Positions 1-8,524 of a stretch of DNA of 48,215 bases are shown piece after piece. Under the pieces are notes generated by a model. The model ran no database searches. It had not been told where the DNA came from and saw only the letters and a list, made by a program, of their open reading frames with translations. Each line of letters starts with the position of its first letter. The first letter of the stretch is position 1. Position numbers and translations under genes: made by a program. Source of the DNA: DAOTWY01 sp003696565 (GTDB lineage Bacteria; Chloroflexota; Anaerolineae; Aggregatilineales; Phototrophicaceae); assembly GCA_034435635.1 (NCBI GenBank), contig DAOTWY010000126.1, positions 1-48,215 of the forward strand, written 5' to 3'.

Positions 1-29
1 CGGTACACCCCCACGTGTGTGGGGAAAAC
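1..29 (-). CRISPR. Single type I-E-like CRISPR repeat at window edge
   Basis: The first 29 bases have the length and layout of a type I-E repeat. Read on the minus strand they begin GTTTTCCCC and end GTGTACCG. Bases 9-14 (CCCCAC) and 19-24 (GTGGGG) form a perfect 6-bp hairpin around GTGT, as in E. coli and Thermus I-E repeats. Any array must lie to the left, outside the window. In the usual I-E orientation the leader side would face right, toward tRNA-Lys only 32 bp away. Only one copy is visible, so the array itself is inferred, and no cas gene is in the window. Confidence 0.6.
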
Positions 30-61
30 CCTTCTGTAACAATTGTAATATTAGGGCAAAG

Positions 62-134
62 TGACCCTGGTAGGACTCGAACCTACAACCAATTGATTAA
101 GAGTCAACTGCTCTGCCAATTGAGCTACAGGGCC
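62..134 (-). tRNA. tRNA-Lys(CTT)
   Basis: The 73-nt cloverleaf reads on the minus strand. The acceptor stem is GGCCCTG/CAGGGTC with one G-U pair, and the discriminator base is A. The anticodon stem GTTGA/TCAAT encloses the loop CTCTTAA, giving anticodon CTT. The T arm is GTAGG-TTCGAGT-CCTAC. CCA is not encoded. A promoter lies just upstream and a CRISPR-type repeat 32 bp downstream. Confidence 0.96.
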
Positions 135-148
135 CTAAGTATATGGTA

Positions 149-176
149 ATTATAACAGTGCTTTTGCCTCAGTCAA
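149..176 (-). promoter_or_regulatory. Promoter of tRNA-Lys
   Basis: On the minus strand, -35 TTGACT (171-176) and -10 TATAAT (149-154) are separated by 16 bp. The start point would fall about 8 bp before the mature tRNA 5' end. No terminator is visible between the tRNA and base 1, so the transcript could run into the CRISPR repeat. Confidence 0.75.
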
Positions 177-228
177 GATCACATTAGCCCCAACCGCTAA
201 GGTTTATCCACAAAAACAACCAATATGC

Positions 229-275
229 TTGGCAATAATTGCCATTGTTGGCTATTAATTGATGTATATCATCAA
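229..275 (+). promoter_or_regulatory. Promoter with two palindromes upstream of hydA
   Basis: A possible promoter is TTGGCA (229-234), an 18-bp spacer, then TATTAA (253-258). A 15-bp palindrome, TGGCAAT-A-ATTGCCA (230-244), covers the -35. A second inverted repeat, TTGATG-TATAT-CATCAA (259-275), follows the -10. The second resembles an FNR half-site pair, but its 7-base separation (TTGAT to ATCAA) is wrong for FNR, so the binding protein is unknown. Confidence 0.45.
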
Positions 276-296
276 CCAAACTGAAAGGACAACTAT

Positions 297-1772
297 ATGG
301 GCATCCTGTTCAAAAATGGGCTGATTATCACCGCGAGTGATATGTTCCAAGCAGATTTATTGGTAGAAGGCGAGATTATCACACAGATCGGGCAAAATAT
401 CCCCGCCCATGACCATCACATTGTCGATTGTACAGGGCAATATCTGATGCCGGGGGGAATCGATGTTCATACTCATCTAGATTTGCCATTTGGAGACACC
501 TACAGCAACGACGATTTCGACACAGGGCACCGCGCTGCCGCATTTGGTGGCACAACCACACATATTGATTTTGTCATCCAGCCTAAAGGTGGCAGCCTAA
601 AGGATGGATTAACCAAATGGCGCAAAAAAGCAAAACTCGCTCAAATTGATTACGGGTTCCACATGACAATCACCGACCCCAGAGCAGAGGTATTAGCCGA
701 AATTCCAACCATGCTTGATGAAGGCATCACCTCCCTTAAGTTATTAATGGCATACAAAGATATGTATATGATTGACGACGATGCGCTTTTTCGGTGTATG
801 ATGATTGCCAAAGAGCTAGGGATGCTTGTCATGGTTCATGCGGAAAATGGGGATGTTGAAGCAATCCTCAAAGCAAAGTTGCTGGCAGAAGGCAAAACCG
901 CCCCAGTCTTTCATGCTGCATCCCGCCCGCCAGAAATTGAAGGAGAGGCAACCAACCGCGCCGTGATGATGTCTGGCTTAACAGGCTGTCCATTGTATGT
1001 TGTACATATGACCTGTGAGCCAGCCATTGAAGCCCTACGCCGTGGGCGCGCCGCGGGGTATCCGGTAATGGGGGAAACATGCGTGCAATATTTCTTCCTC
1101 ACCGTAGAAGACCATTTAAATGCACCGGATTTTATTGGTGCAAAATATGTCTGCTCCCCTCCTATCCGCACCAAGCACGACCATGCTGTGCTATGGCGTG
1201 CCTTGCAAGATGGCACATTGCAGCATGTCAGCACAGATCACTGTGATTTTTGGTGGGATGGCGGTAAAGGTCCATGGCAAGAATGGGCGGCAACACATCC
1301 TGATGGAGACTGGGCAGCCTATGAAGCGCAAGACCCATCTTACCGCCGCCCTGGCAAAGAACTTGGACGCAATAATTTCGCCAAAATCCCAAACGGTCTA
1401 CCAGGTTTGGAGGATCGTATGCTGGTGATGTGGGAGCATGGCGTGAACAGCGGACGGCTCACCCCGTCACAATTTGTGGCACTCATGGCAACCAACCCCG
1501 CTAAGATTTTCGGTATGTATCCACGTAAAGGGACGTTGGCAATCGGTAGCGATGCTGATATTCTCGTTTGGAATCCACAAGTGCAGCATACCATTAGCGC
1601 AGCAACCCACCACATGCGTGTCGATTATAATTTATATGAAGGGATGCAAATCCGTGGCAAGCCGATACAAGTCTATCAACGCGGCAAATTGTTAGTAGAT
1701 GGCGAGACTTGGCACGGTCAAAATGGTGAAGGGCAATACATCCCAAGAGAGCCATTCGCCCCGCTACTCTAA
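297..1772 (+). CDS. hydA: Dihydropyrimidinase / D-hydantoinase
   Basis: Cyclic amidohydrolase of 491 residues that opens the ring of dihydropyrimidines or 5-substituted hydantoins; cytoplasmic. The metal site is readable: H58-T-H60 after the first strands, the carboxylatable lysine K148 in SLKLLMAYK, H181 in VHAENGD, a histidine in VVHMT, and an aspartate in STDHCDF. Length and order fit the dihydropyrimidinase family. The start ATG has AAAGGA 9-10 bases upstream. The gene stands alone on the plus strand and converges on an aminotransferase gene. Possible operators lie at 230-275. No pyrimidine catabolism genes (preA/preT, beta-ureidopropionase) are adjacent, so the exact substrate is open. 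Confidence 0.9.
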   Translation: MGILFKNGLIITASDMFQADLLVEGEIITQIGQNIPAHDHHIVDCTGQYLMPGGIDVHTHLDLPFGDTYSNDDFDTGHRAAAFGGTTTHIDFVIQPKGGSLKDGLTKWRKKAKLAQIDYGFHMTITDPRAEVLAEIPTMLDEGITSLKLLMAYKDMYMIDDDALFRCMMIAKELGMLVMVHAENGDVEAILKAKLLAEGKTAPVFHAASRPPEIEGEATNRAVMMSGLTGCPLYVVHMTCEPAIEALRRGRAAGYPVMGETCVQYFFLTVEDHLNAPDFIGAKYVCSPPIRTKHDHAVLWRALQDGTLQHVSTDHCDFWWDGGKGPWQEWAATHPDGDWAAYEAQDPSYRRPGKELGRNNFAKIPNGLPGLEDRMLVMWEHGVNSGRLTPSQFVALMATNPAKIFGMYPRKGTLAIGSDADILVWNPQVQHTISAATHHMRVDYNLYEGMQIRGKPIQVYQRGKLLVDGETWHGQNGEGQYIPREPFAPLL

Positions 1773-1778
1773 AATGCA

Positions 1779-1802
1779 GGGGGCGCAGGTCGATACGCCC
1801 CC
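1779..1802. terminator. Hairpin between convergent genes
   Basis: GGGGGCG (1779-1785) pairs with CGCCCCC (1796-1802) around a 10-base loop, between the convergent stop codons of hydA and the aminotransferase. Neither side has a strong T run, so it would be a weak bidirectional terminator. Confidence 0.4.
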
Positions 1803-1810
1803 ATCCCATC

Positions 1811-3289
1811 TTAAGCAAGCAACCCTGGTGATGGAAGATCAACAAACACACGTAAGAAACGCACAAAGTGATAGACATCTGCAAAATTGCTGGCTATCCC
1901 TAAGCTCACACGGATTGCGCCGGTAACGATCATACCCGTTCGCCGTGTTAATGCGGCAACATATCGTTCATATGTCACCGGCGCAGCGGCTGCAGAACAC
2001 GCTTGAACATCATCCACCGTCAGATGAAAAGCATTTTCCCCCGCACCAGGGTTACAAAAACATCCTGTCCGTAAAGAAATCCGCGCCTGGTTGGCTAATG
2101 TCTCTACCAACCGAACATCAAACATTTGCCCATCTGGATCAAGCAGGTTAAACGCAATTGTCCCCCCCCGGTCATCGGTTGTGGTCGGTCCATAAATCAT
2201 CACCAGTGGTGCGCCATTATGATGTGTCATGTGGGTCATTTCATCCAGTAGATAGCGCGTTAAAGCGGTCACACGGTCATGGATCGCATCAATTCCAATC
2301 GTTTCAATATGTCGCAAGCCGATCTCTACCGCGGGAATATCAAGATAATTCACGGTGCCATCTTCAAAAGCGGCTTCCCCATGTGCGCGGAAAAATGCCG
2401 GTGTCAGCGTGGAGACGATCTCAACTGTTCCCCCAGCAAACCAGGGACGACGCAATTTATGTAATTTATCGCGCCGGGCAATTAATGCCCCTAAACCTGT
2501 AGGATACCCAAACAATTTATAAAATGAAAGCGGCACAAAATCCGGCTTCCAACGGGATAAATTCAAGCGGTTCGTCGGTACAAACGCAGCGCAGTCTAGC
2601 AAAACATCCCAACCATGGTCATGCGCAATGTCAATCCACTCTAAGGAATGCTGTACCCCGCTGAAGTTACTCTGTGCCGGATAAGCAAATAAATTGTTGC
2701 CATCTGGCTTAGCGGATTTCAAATGCTGTATGAGTGTCGCTGAATCAATTCGTAAATCTGGCAAAGTGATCGGGGCATAAGTCACTGGTGCGCCGTGATA
2801 CGTGGCATATTCACGAATACCATTTACAGAGTTATGGTTATCAAATGTGAGTAAATATTGACCGTTTTTTTCAAAAGGATAACTTTCACCAATAAGTTTG
2901 AGCGCACCGCTGGCATTTGCCGTAAAAATCACAACATATTCGTTTGGATCAGCACTAAAATAATCAAAAACAGCTGCCCTTGCTTGATCAACCCGTTGAG
3001 TAGAAGCCATAGACGTGGGGTTAATAGAATGGGGATTGCCGTAAACACCGTTTATTAATTGCTGCATATGCGTCTCAATTTGAGAGGTCGCATACAGGCT
3101 ACCACCTGTATAATCCAAATAGACTTGCCCTGTCTCATCCAGCCGAGCATACTCCCGCTGCCGTAATGCATCTACCGGATAACATCGCACATAATCTGGC
3201 TCTGCCGCAGCACACTCTGATGGCGTGTAATCTAACGCGGTATTCAAGCGATCTTCATAAGTCATATCCAGCTTTATTTTGGTCACCAT
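1811..3289 (-). CDS. Class V aminotransferase, MOCOS / cysteine desulfurase-like
   Basis: PLP enzyme of about 492 residues. The PLP lysine sits in LSFYKLFGYPTG, preceded by LLDCAAFVPT, which carries the PLP-binding aspartate. A late RTGCFCNPGA motif supplies the candidate persulfide cysteine, as in the N-terminal domain of molybdenum cofactor sulfurases. There is no MOSC domain, so this is the desulfurase half only. I chose the ATG at 3289 because GGGAGAG lies 9 bases upstream; an in-frame TTG at 3307 would swallow that site. A TATAAT at 3339-3344 is a possible -10. It lies 114 bp downstream of murQ on the same strand and is probably a separate unit. Substrate is not deducible from context. 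Confidence 0.8.
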   Translation of the reverse strand: MVTKIKLDMTYEDRLNTALDYTPSECAAAEPDYVRCYPVDALRQREYARLDETGQVYLDYTGGSLYATSQIETHMQQLINGVYGNPHSINPTSMASTQRVDQARAAVFDYFSADPNEYVVIFTANASGALKLIGESYPFEKNGQYLLTFDNHNSVNGIREYATYHGAPVTYAPITLPDLRIDSATLIQHLKSAKPDGNNLFAYPAQSNFSGVQHSLEWIDIAHDHGWDVLLDCAAFVPTNRLNLSRWKPDFVPLSFYKLFGYPTGLGALIARRDKLHKLRRPWFAGGTVEIVSTLTPAFFRAHGEAAFEDGTVNYLDIPAVEIGLRHIETIGIDAIHDRVTALTRYLLDEMTHMTHHNGAPLVMIYGPTTTDDRGGTIAFNLLDPDGQMFDVRLVETLANQARISLRTGCFCNPGAGENAFHLTVDDVQACSAAAAPVTYERYVAALTRRTGMIVTGAIRVSLGIASNFADVYHFVRFLRVFVDLPSPGLLA

Positions 3290-3403
3290 AATGCCGAACT
3301 CTCCCAAATCAATCAGTTGCTAAAACATTTTCTTTTGTATTATAGCCGACAATTTGCCCAGCACGGCATAACACAATGACTTCGATGTGGTGACTTATTC
3401 AAA

Positions 3404-4282
3404 TTATTCATCAATAATTGGGCGCAAAAATCCATCATGATCGTCCAAAATACGGCACGCAGTTTGATAATCTACCGCACGGAAGTGCATCACAATTGCC
3501 GCCTTAACTTGATTATTTGCGCGATGTAACAAATCCCTAGCGGTTGCTTCATCTAACTTGGTCACCTGTTGAACAATCCGCACGGCGCGCTGTGCCAACT
3601 TTTCGTTGGTCACCTGCACATCTACCATCAAATTACCATAAACTTTACCCCGTTTAATCATGGTAGCAGTGCTAAGCATGTTCAAAATGAGTTTTTGCGC
3701 TGTGCCGGCTTTCATCCGTGTACTCCCTGTAATAACCTCCGCGCCAACGGTTACCCCAATAGGGATATCGACAATATCTAACAGGGGTGCAGGGACGTTG
3801 CAAGCAATGCCAACTGTCAGCGCACCAAGTGTATCCGCATAGCGAACCGCCCCAAGTACATATGGCGTTCTACCGCTAGCTGCAATGCCAACAACGACAT
3901 CTTTCTCAGTCAAATTAACCCGCTTTAGATCATCTACGCCCGCCTGCGGATCATCCTCCGCGCCTTCCACCGCTTGGGTCAGGGCTTGCTCGCCGCCGGC
4001 GATCAGGGCAATAATTAAGCCAGGTGGTGCGTTAAACGTTGGCACACATTCTACCGCGTCTAGCACCCCCAAACGTCCGCTTGTGCCCGCGCCGATATAA
4101 ATCATCCGACCACCTTGTTGCAACCGTTCAACAACAGCATCTACCGCTTGGGCAATTTGTGGCAAAACCTGTTGAACAGCCTGTGCCACGCCATGATCTT
4201 CCTCGTTAATCCGCTGCACAATCTCTAAGGTAGTTAAACGATCAATATCTTGTGTTTTTGGGTTAGGTTGTTCGGTTAACAT
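3404..4282 (-). CDS. murQ: N-acetylmuramic acid 6-phosphate etherase
   Basis: Cleaves the D-lactyl ether of MurNAc-6-P to give GlcNAc-6-P and D-lactate, the step unique to MurNAc recycling. It has 292 residues, near the usual 300. SIS-domain motifs are intact: YIGAGTSGRLGVLDA, the acidic stretch AVEGAEDD with catalytic glutamate, VGIAASGRTPYV and EVITGSTRMKAGTAQK. It is the last gene of the cell-wall operon and overlaps the kinase upstream by 20 bases, which implies translational coupling. The likely substrate sources are the two upstream kinases (AnmK and the BadF-type kinase). No nagA/nagB for the next steps lies in the window. Confidence 0.95.
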   Translation of the reverse strand: MLTEQPNPKTQDIDRLTTLEIVQRINEEDHGVAQAVQQVLPQIAQAVDAVVERLQQGGRMIYIGAGTSGRLGVLDAVECVPTFNAPPGLIIALIAGGEQALTQAVEGAEDDPQAGVDDLKRVNLTEKDVVVGIAASGRTPYVLGAVRYADTLGALTVGIACNVPAPLLDIVDIPIGVTVGAEVITGSTRMKAGTAQKLILNMLSTATMIKRGKVYGNLMVDVQVTNEKLAQRAVRIVQQVTKLDEATARDLLHRANNQVKAAIVMHFRAVDYQTACRILDDHDGFLRPIIDE

Positions 4283-5159
4283 CGCTCCTCAACTTCGCTA
4301 ATAAAGCCGCGCCCACCACCGGCGGGTAGCGACTATCCGGCAATTGATCAAAATTAAGTTGTTTCAATACTCGACGAGACAGGGCATTATCATGAGTCAA
4401 TAACCCACCCGCAAAGACTATCACATCATCAGGTAAATCTAATTGGTGTTGTACATGACGTATTAAATTCACCAAATGTGCCGCAGCCTGATCACAAATC
4501 AACGCGGCATGAGGATCATCAGCATCAGCCGCTTCTAGGACAAGCTGAGCCAAAGCTGCCACACGGCTCGATTTAACATCCGAATATAGCCATGTGATAA
4601 TGTCATCGGGCGTATTAAGCTGTAACCGTGTCATAACACGTTCTGGTAACGAGGTCTGAGAGGTCAGCCGCCCATCTGCTCGCCGTGTCAGGGCTTGTAA
4701 TGCTTGCAAACCAATCCAGTACCCACTTCCCTCATCTCCAAGCAAATACCCCCACCCACCAGCACGATAAGTACGCCCATCAGGATGCATACCATACGCC
4801 ACGCTGCCAGTTCCAGCGATTAACACAACGCCATTTAACTCTCCGCGTGCGCCTACCAACGCAATCTCCTCGTCAGAACTAGGGAAAACCGCCGCATGAG
4901 GTAGCTGCGTCTGTACTACTTCTATCAACCACGGTGCGGCATGCCGCGCTGCTGCGCCCGCTATACCAATCCCCACTCCGCTGATGTTTATCCCCGTTGC
5001 AACTTGCTGGATGGCACTTTGGATACGTTTTGTAGCCACTTCATAACCAACGGCGTTTGGATTCACCCCCTCACCGTTCGCTGTTGCTAAAATTTGCATT
5101 TGGTCATCCACTACTACAACACGTAAATTACTCCCGCCGCCATCAATCCCTAGCCACAT
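4263..5159 (-). CDS. BadF/BadG-family amino-sugar kinase (MurNAc/GlcNAc kinase)
   Basis: About 298-residue ATPase-fold sugar kinase beginning WLGIDGGGSN (phosphate 1 motif), with LIAGTGSVAYG and GGWGYLLGDEGSGYWIG, the signature of the GlcNAc kinase/MurK group, and VFAGGLL near the end. In context it should phosphorylate MurNAc and/or GlcNAc released by NamZ and NagZ, as Clostridium acetobutylicum MurK does; this is inference. I start it at the ATG at 5159, which shares the A of the anmK stop (TAATG) and has AGGAGG 11 bases upstream. An in-frame ATG at 5168 lies too close to that site. Confidence 0.85.
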   Translation of the reverse strand: MWLGIDGGGSNLRVVVVDDQMQILATANGEGVNPNAVGYEVATKRIQSAIQQVATGINISGVGIGIAGAAARHAAPWLIEVVQTQLPHAAVFPSSDEEIALVGARGELNGVVLIAGTGSVAYGMHPDGRTYRAGGWGYLLGDEGSGYWIGLQALQALTRRADGRLTSQTSLPERVMTRLQLNTPDDIITWLYSDVKSSRVAALAQLVLEAADADDPHAALICDQAAAHLVNLIRHVQHQLDLPDDVIVFAGGLLTHDNALSRRVLKQLNFDQLPDSRYPPVVGAALLAKLRSDVNRTT

Positions 5160-6301
5160 TACCCCCATGTCCTCCTGATTAACGCTGTATAATTCGTTCC
5201 TGGGGTGATCTGCCCCAAAATTGACGCATGACGCGCCCCAGTTTGTTCTGGCAAGCAGCCAACCCGCCCATGCCAAGTTTCATAAGCCAGCACAGCAAAA
5301 ACCAATGCCTCTTTGAAGTCACTATCTAGCCCGACAGCTTCATGTGTCATCACATCAGCTGGTAACAGGTCATTCAACTGAGCGACAAGTGTTTTGTTAT
5401 GACTCCCCCCACCGCCCAAAATAACCTCCTGTGGCATTGTCGGCGCAAAACGATGATACGCCTCTGCGATGCTGTGGCTGGTAAAAGCGGTGAGCGTGGC
5501 GATAATATCCTGGTCGGTCAGCCCCCTTGCTTGCCCTTCAGCGATGAAGCTCTTGGCTTTTTGTGTGCCGAATAGTTCTCGTCCAGTTGTGCGGGGCGGT
5601 GATTGCTGAAAATAAGGATGTTTTAGCATTTGCTTTAGCCACTCATCATCAACTTGCCCACCAGTAGCAAACATGCCATCCTGATCGTACGGCTTTCCAG
5701 TCAGATGCAGCATCGCCGCATCAATCAGTGCATTGCCTGGTCCAGTATCAAACGCCAACATAGTGGATTCAGTATCCTTCAGCGGCGGCAAAAACGTGAC
5801 ATTTCCCATGCCGCCGATATTCTGCACCGCTCGCCAGTGTTGCGGATGACGTAAAAGCAACCAATCGACATAAGCTGTTAAAGGCGCACCTTGCCCACCA
5901 GCGGCAACATCACGCTCCCTGAAGTTGCTAATCGTCGTCACACCAGTGCGCTCAGCAATCACACCCGCCGCACCAATCTGCAATGTGGATGTGACACGCC
6001 CATCAGCATCAACATCGTGCCAAATCGTCTGCCCATGTGAGCCGATTAAATCGACCCAAGCAGCATAATCACCAATAGCAGCTACAAAACGCTCTCCCAA
6101 TTCCATATTTAACCGGCAAATTTCCACCGCGCTGCCTTGTTCACACGCATGGAAAATCCGCTGACGAAATTCAGGCTCATAGGGAACGCTCCAGGCTTTG
6201 ACGATAGTTGCCTGTAAATCTGGAGGTGCGCCATCAATATCGCACACAGCCACATCAATACCATCACCAGATGTGCCAGACATCAACCCAATTACCCTCA
6301 T
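5159..6301 (-). CDS. anmK: Anhydro-N-acetylmuramic acid kinase
   Basis: Hydrolyses the 1,6-anhydro ring of anhydroMurNAc and phosphorylates it to MurNAc-6-P, feeding MurQ. It has 380 residues against about 370 in E. coli. Motifs: N-terminal GLMSGTSGDGIDVA, DLIGSHGQTIWH, NFRERDVAAGGQGAPL, NIGGMGNVTF, AFDTGPGNALID and VILGGGGSHN. It overlaps the hydrolase gene upstream by 4 bases (ATGA) and the kinase downstream by one base. Its presence implies that products of lytic transglycosylases reach the cell, while the BadF-type kinase would handle non-anhydro MurNAc. Confidence 0.96.
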   Translation of the reverse strand: MRVIGLMSGTSGDGIDVAVCDIDGAPPDLQATIVKAWSVPYEPEFRQRIFHACEQGSAVEICRLNMELGERFVAAIGDYAAWVDLIGSHGQTIWHDVDADGRVTSTLQIGAAGVIAERTGVTTISNFRERDVAAGGQGAPLTAYVDWLLLRHPQHWRAVQNIGGMGNVTFLPPLKDTESTMLAFDTGPGNALIDAAMLHLTGKPYDQDGMFATGGQVDDEWLKQMLKHPYFQQSPPRTTGRELFGTQKAKSFIAEGQARGLTDQDIIATLTAFTSHSIAEAYHRFAPTMPQEVILGGGGSHNKTLVAQLNDLLPADVMTHEAVGLDSDFKEALVFAVLAYETWHGRVGCLPEQTGARHASILGQITPGTNYTALIRRTWG

Positions 6302-7431
6302 AAGATACTCCGCACAACCGCATCGTGCACCGCCCGTCGTAATTCAAAAATACCCGGTCTCTCTCGCCCGACGTAGACTCGATTCGTTAAAAACGCCACA
6401 ACCAACTCCCGCGTAGGATCAACCCAAAGCGATGTGCCAGTAAACCCGGTATGCCCAAACGCCTGACGGCTCATTAAGTCCCCTGCGCTAGATGCCCGAT
6501 GCACAGAAGGTAACATCCAGCCTAACCCGCGCCGTTCATCATCGGTTTCCACCTGTTGTTGAACAGCCTCCCGCCAGATTGCCCCATCGTGTACACGTTC
6601 CAGCCACATCTGCCCAAATCGTGCAACATCCGCCGCCGTGCCAAACAAACCAGCATGTCCGGCAACGCCTCCTACACCACATGCATTTTCATCATGCACT
6701 TCTCCCCAAACACGTCGCTTACGCCATGTCGTATCCATTTCAGTCGGGGCAATATTTTGTAACGCCCGATGATGATCTCTAACTGGATTGAACAACGTAT
6801 TGGATAACTCGATTGGCTCCAGCACATGTGTGTAAATTGCCTGCGCTAAATCACCATCATCTAACCGAGCAACAACTTCGCCCAACAGCATGAATCCAAT
6901 ATCACTATAATGCACTGCTGTACCGACCGTATCCACAAAGTTAACCGCGCATAAGCGTTCTATTCCACGTTGCCAACGTTCCAAACGAGACAATGAGTCT
7001 GGCTCAGTAGGGGGCGTAGGAGGCGGCGAAGTCTTGTAAATATCTCGCCAAGGCGGCAGCCCAGCGGTGTGTGTTAATAAATGCCAAATTGTCACATCAG
7101 TGGGGTCAACCGTCTGCCCAACCAGATGTTGCGGTGTGGGGAGTGTTTGCTTGGTATGTGGGTCTTGCCCGCCGTCGATCTGACGCGGGTTAATTTCTCC
7201 AAATTCCGGTATCCATTCTACCAGAGACGTGTGCAGTGCCTCCGGTGCACATGTTAAAAATGCGGTTGCCGTAAATAACTTGGTCAGCGATGCCAAATCA
7301 AATAGGGTTTGCAGTGTGGCATCGCCCCACGCGCCCTGCCATAACACATCCCCACGGTGCAATACCACCAAAGTGGCTGACGGGGTAACCTCTGGAATTG
7401 CAGATAAAATCAGATGATCAATGTCGTTCAT
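6298..7431 (-). CDS. Serine hydrolase of the class C beta-lactamase fold (AmiE/PBP4*-like)
   Basis: About 377 residues with the three catalytic motifs of the family: SLTK (in LASLTKLFTA), the YSD variant of YxN (in VHYSDIGFMLLGE), and HTG (in GHTGFTGTSLW). No signal peptide is visible. In B. subtilis a protein of this fold (AmiE) sits beside nagZ, namZ and murQ and is annotated as a muramyl-L-alanine amidase. By that synteny this one may remove or trim the peptide of imported muropeptides in the cytosol; the activity is inferred. The ATG at 7431 overlaps namZ by 14 bases; an upstream TTG at 7461 is possible. Confidence 0.85.
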   Translation of the reverse strand: MNDIDHLILSAIPEVTPSATLVVLHRGDVLWQGAWGDATLQTLFDLASLTKLFTATAFLTCAPEALHTSLVEWIPEFGEINPRQIDGGQDPHTKQTLPTPQHLVGQTVDPTDVTIWHLLTHTAGLPPWRDIYKTSPPPTPPTEPDSLSRLERWQRGIERLCAVNFVDTVGTAVHYSDIGFMLLGEVVARLDDGDLAQAIYTHVLEPIELSNTLFNPVRDHHRALQNIAPTEMDTTWRKRRVWGEVHDENACGVGGVAGHAGLFGTAADVARFGQMWLERVHDGAIWREAVQQQVETDDERRGLGWMLPSVHRASSAGDLMSRQAFGHTGFTGTSLWVDPTRELVVAFLTNRVYVGRERPGIFELRRAVHDAVVRSIL

Positions 7432-8524
7432 AAAGCAAATAAGGCTGTCGTTTTGCGTCAAATTTATCTAAGAATATAACCCATTCGCTAGTGATTTCAT
7501 CAACCGATATACCAGCATCTAATTTTTGACGGGTGGATGTATCGCCAATTAAGCGGTCAAAATGGGGTAACCATTCAAAATATGGGCGCATTTGACGAAT
7601 GACATGCAGCCAAACAAGCAACGGGCGGTACACCTGCGCATCCAAAATGTGCACCTGTACCCCACCACATAATTGTCCAGTATGTTTACTGGCAGTCGGT
7701 TGGAACTGATGCGGGCGGAAACGCACCCCTGGTAAGTCTAATGCGTTTAACTGTGTGGCTAACTCCCAGCTGTCAAGCCCTGGCGCGCCAACAATTTCAA
7801 ACGGTAAAGCCGTACCACGCCCTTCAGAAAGAGTTGTGCCTTCAATCAAACAAGCTCCCGGATAATGCTGTGCCGTAACAAGATGCGGCATATTGGGAGA
7901 TGGCGGCACAAACAATTTCCATGTTGGCTCTCCCTCATATGGAATAATCGTCAGTTCAGCCGGTGTTGGATTCCAAAGCGCGTTAATCATGCTAACAAGT
8001 TCGCCCAATGTCATCCCATGCTGAATCGGAATAGGATACCGCCCTACTAGTGATGCTTGTTCTGGCTCTAAGCCACTACCATCCATGTGATTCCCCAACG
8101 GATTCGGACGGTCTAACAGCATCACACGTACACCATATTCACCACATGCTTCCAGAATATGGGTAATCGTCCACAAGAATGTATAATAACGCACACCGAT
8201 ATCTTGAATATCACACACGATAATATCAACATCGGCTAGCATCGCCGGCGTAGGGCGATAACTTTCCCCATATAGGCTATAAATTGGCACGCCGCTTTTG
8301 ATATCTATACCACTAGCAACTTGCACACCATCCGCCGCCGCACCAGCCAGACCATGCTCCGGGCTGAACAAGGCGACCAATTGCACCGCATCAGATAAGC
8401 GAAACAAGTCATAAGTTGGGATCAAACGACTGTCAACCGCGCTAAGGTTGGTGAATAACCCCACCCGTAACCCTTTTAGTGGTGCAAAGTCATTTGCTAC
8501 CAGTTGATCAATACCGAGCTTCAC
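7418..8524 (-). CDS. namZ: Exo-beta-N-acetylmuramidase NamZ (DUF1343, GH171)
   Basis: 368 residues covering the full DUF1343 family, whose founding member B. subtilis NamZ (YbbC) releases MurNAc from non-reducing ends. Recognisable blocks: VGLFTNLSAVD, LFSPEHGLAG, GVPIYSLYGE, VDIIVCDIQDIGVRYYTF, VMLLDRPNPLGN, PSPNMPHLVTA and LIEGTTLSEGRGT. The protein starts directly with the catalytic fold (MKLGIDQLVAND), so it lacks the signal peptide of secreted NamZ proteins. It overlaps nagZ by 4 bases (ATGA). Together with NagZ it could dismantle a GlcNAc-MurNAc chain alternately from the non-reducing end. Confidence 0.93.
   Translation of the reverse strand: MKLGIDQLVANDFAPLKGLRVGLFTNLSAVDSRLIPTYDLFRLSDAVQLVALFSPEHGLAGAAADGVQVASGIDIKSGVPIYSLYGESYRPTPAMLADVDIIVCDIQDIGVRYYTFLWTITHILEACGEYGVRVMLLDRPNPLGNHMDGSGLEPEQASLVGRYPIPIQHGMTLGELVSMINALWNPTPAELTIIPYEGEPTWKLFVPPSPNMPHLVTAQHYPGACLIEGTTLSEGRGTALPFEIVGAPGLDSWELATQLNALDLPGVRFRPHQFQPTASKHTGQLCGGVQVHILDAQVYRPLLVWLHVIRQMRPYFEWLPHFDRLIGDTSTRQKLDAGISVDEITSEWVIFLDKFDAKRQPYLLYERH

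Noticed and set aside
62..134. tRNA-Lys as an attachment site of an integrated element
   Set aside because: No integrase gene and no direct repeat of the tRNA 3' end were seen in the window.
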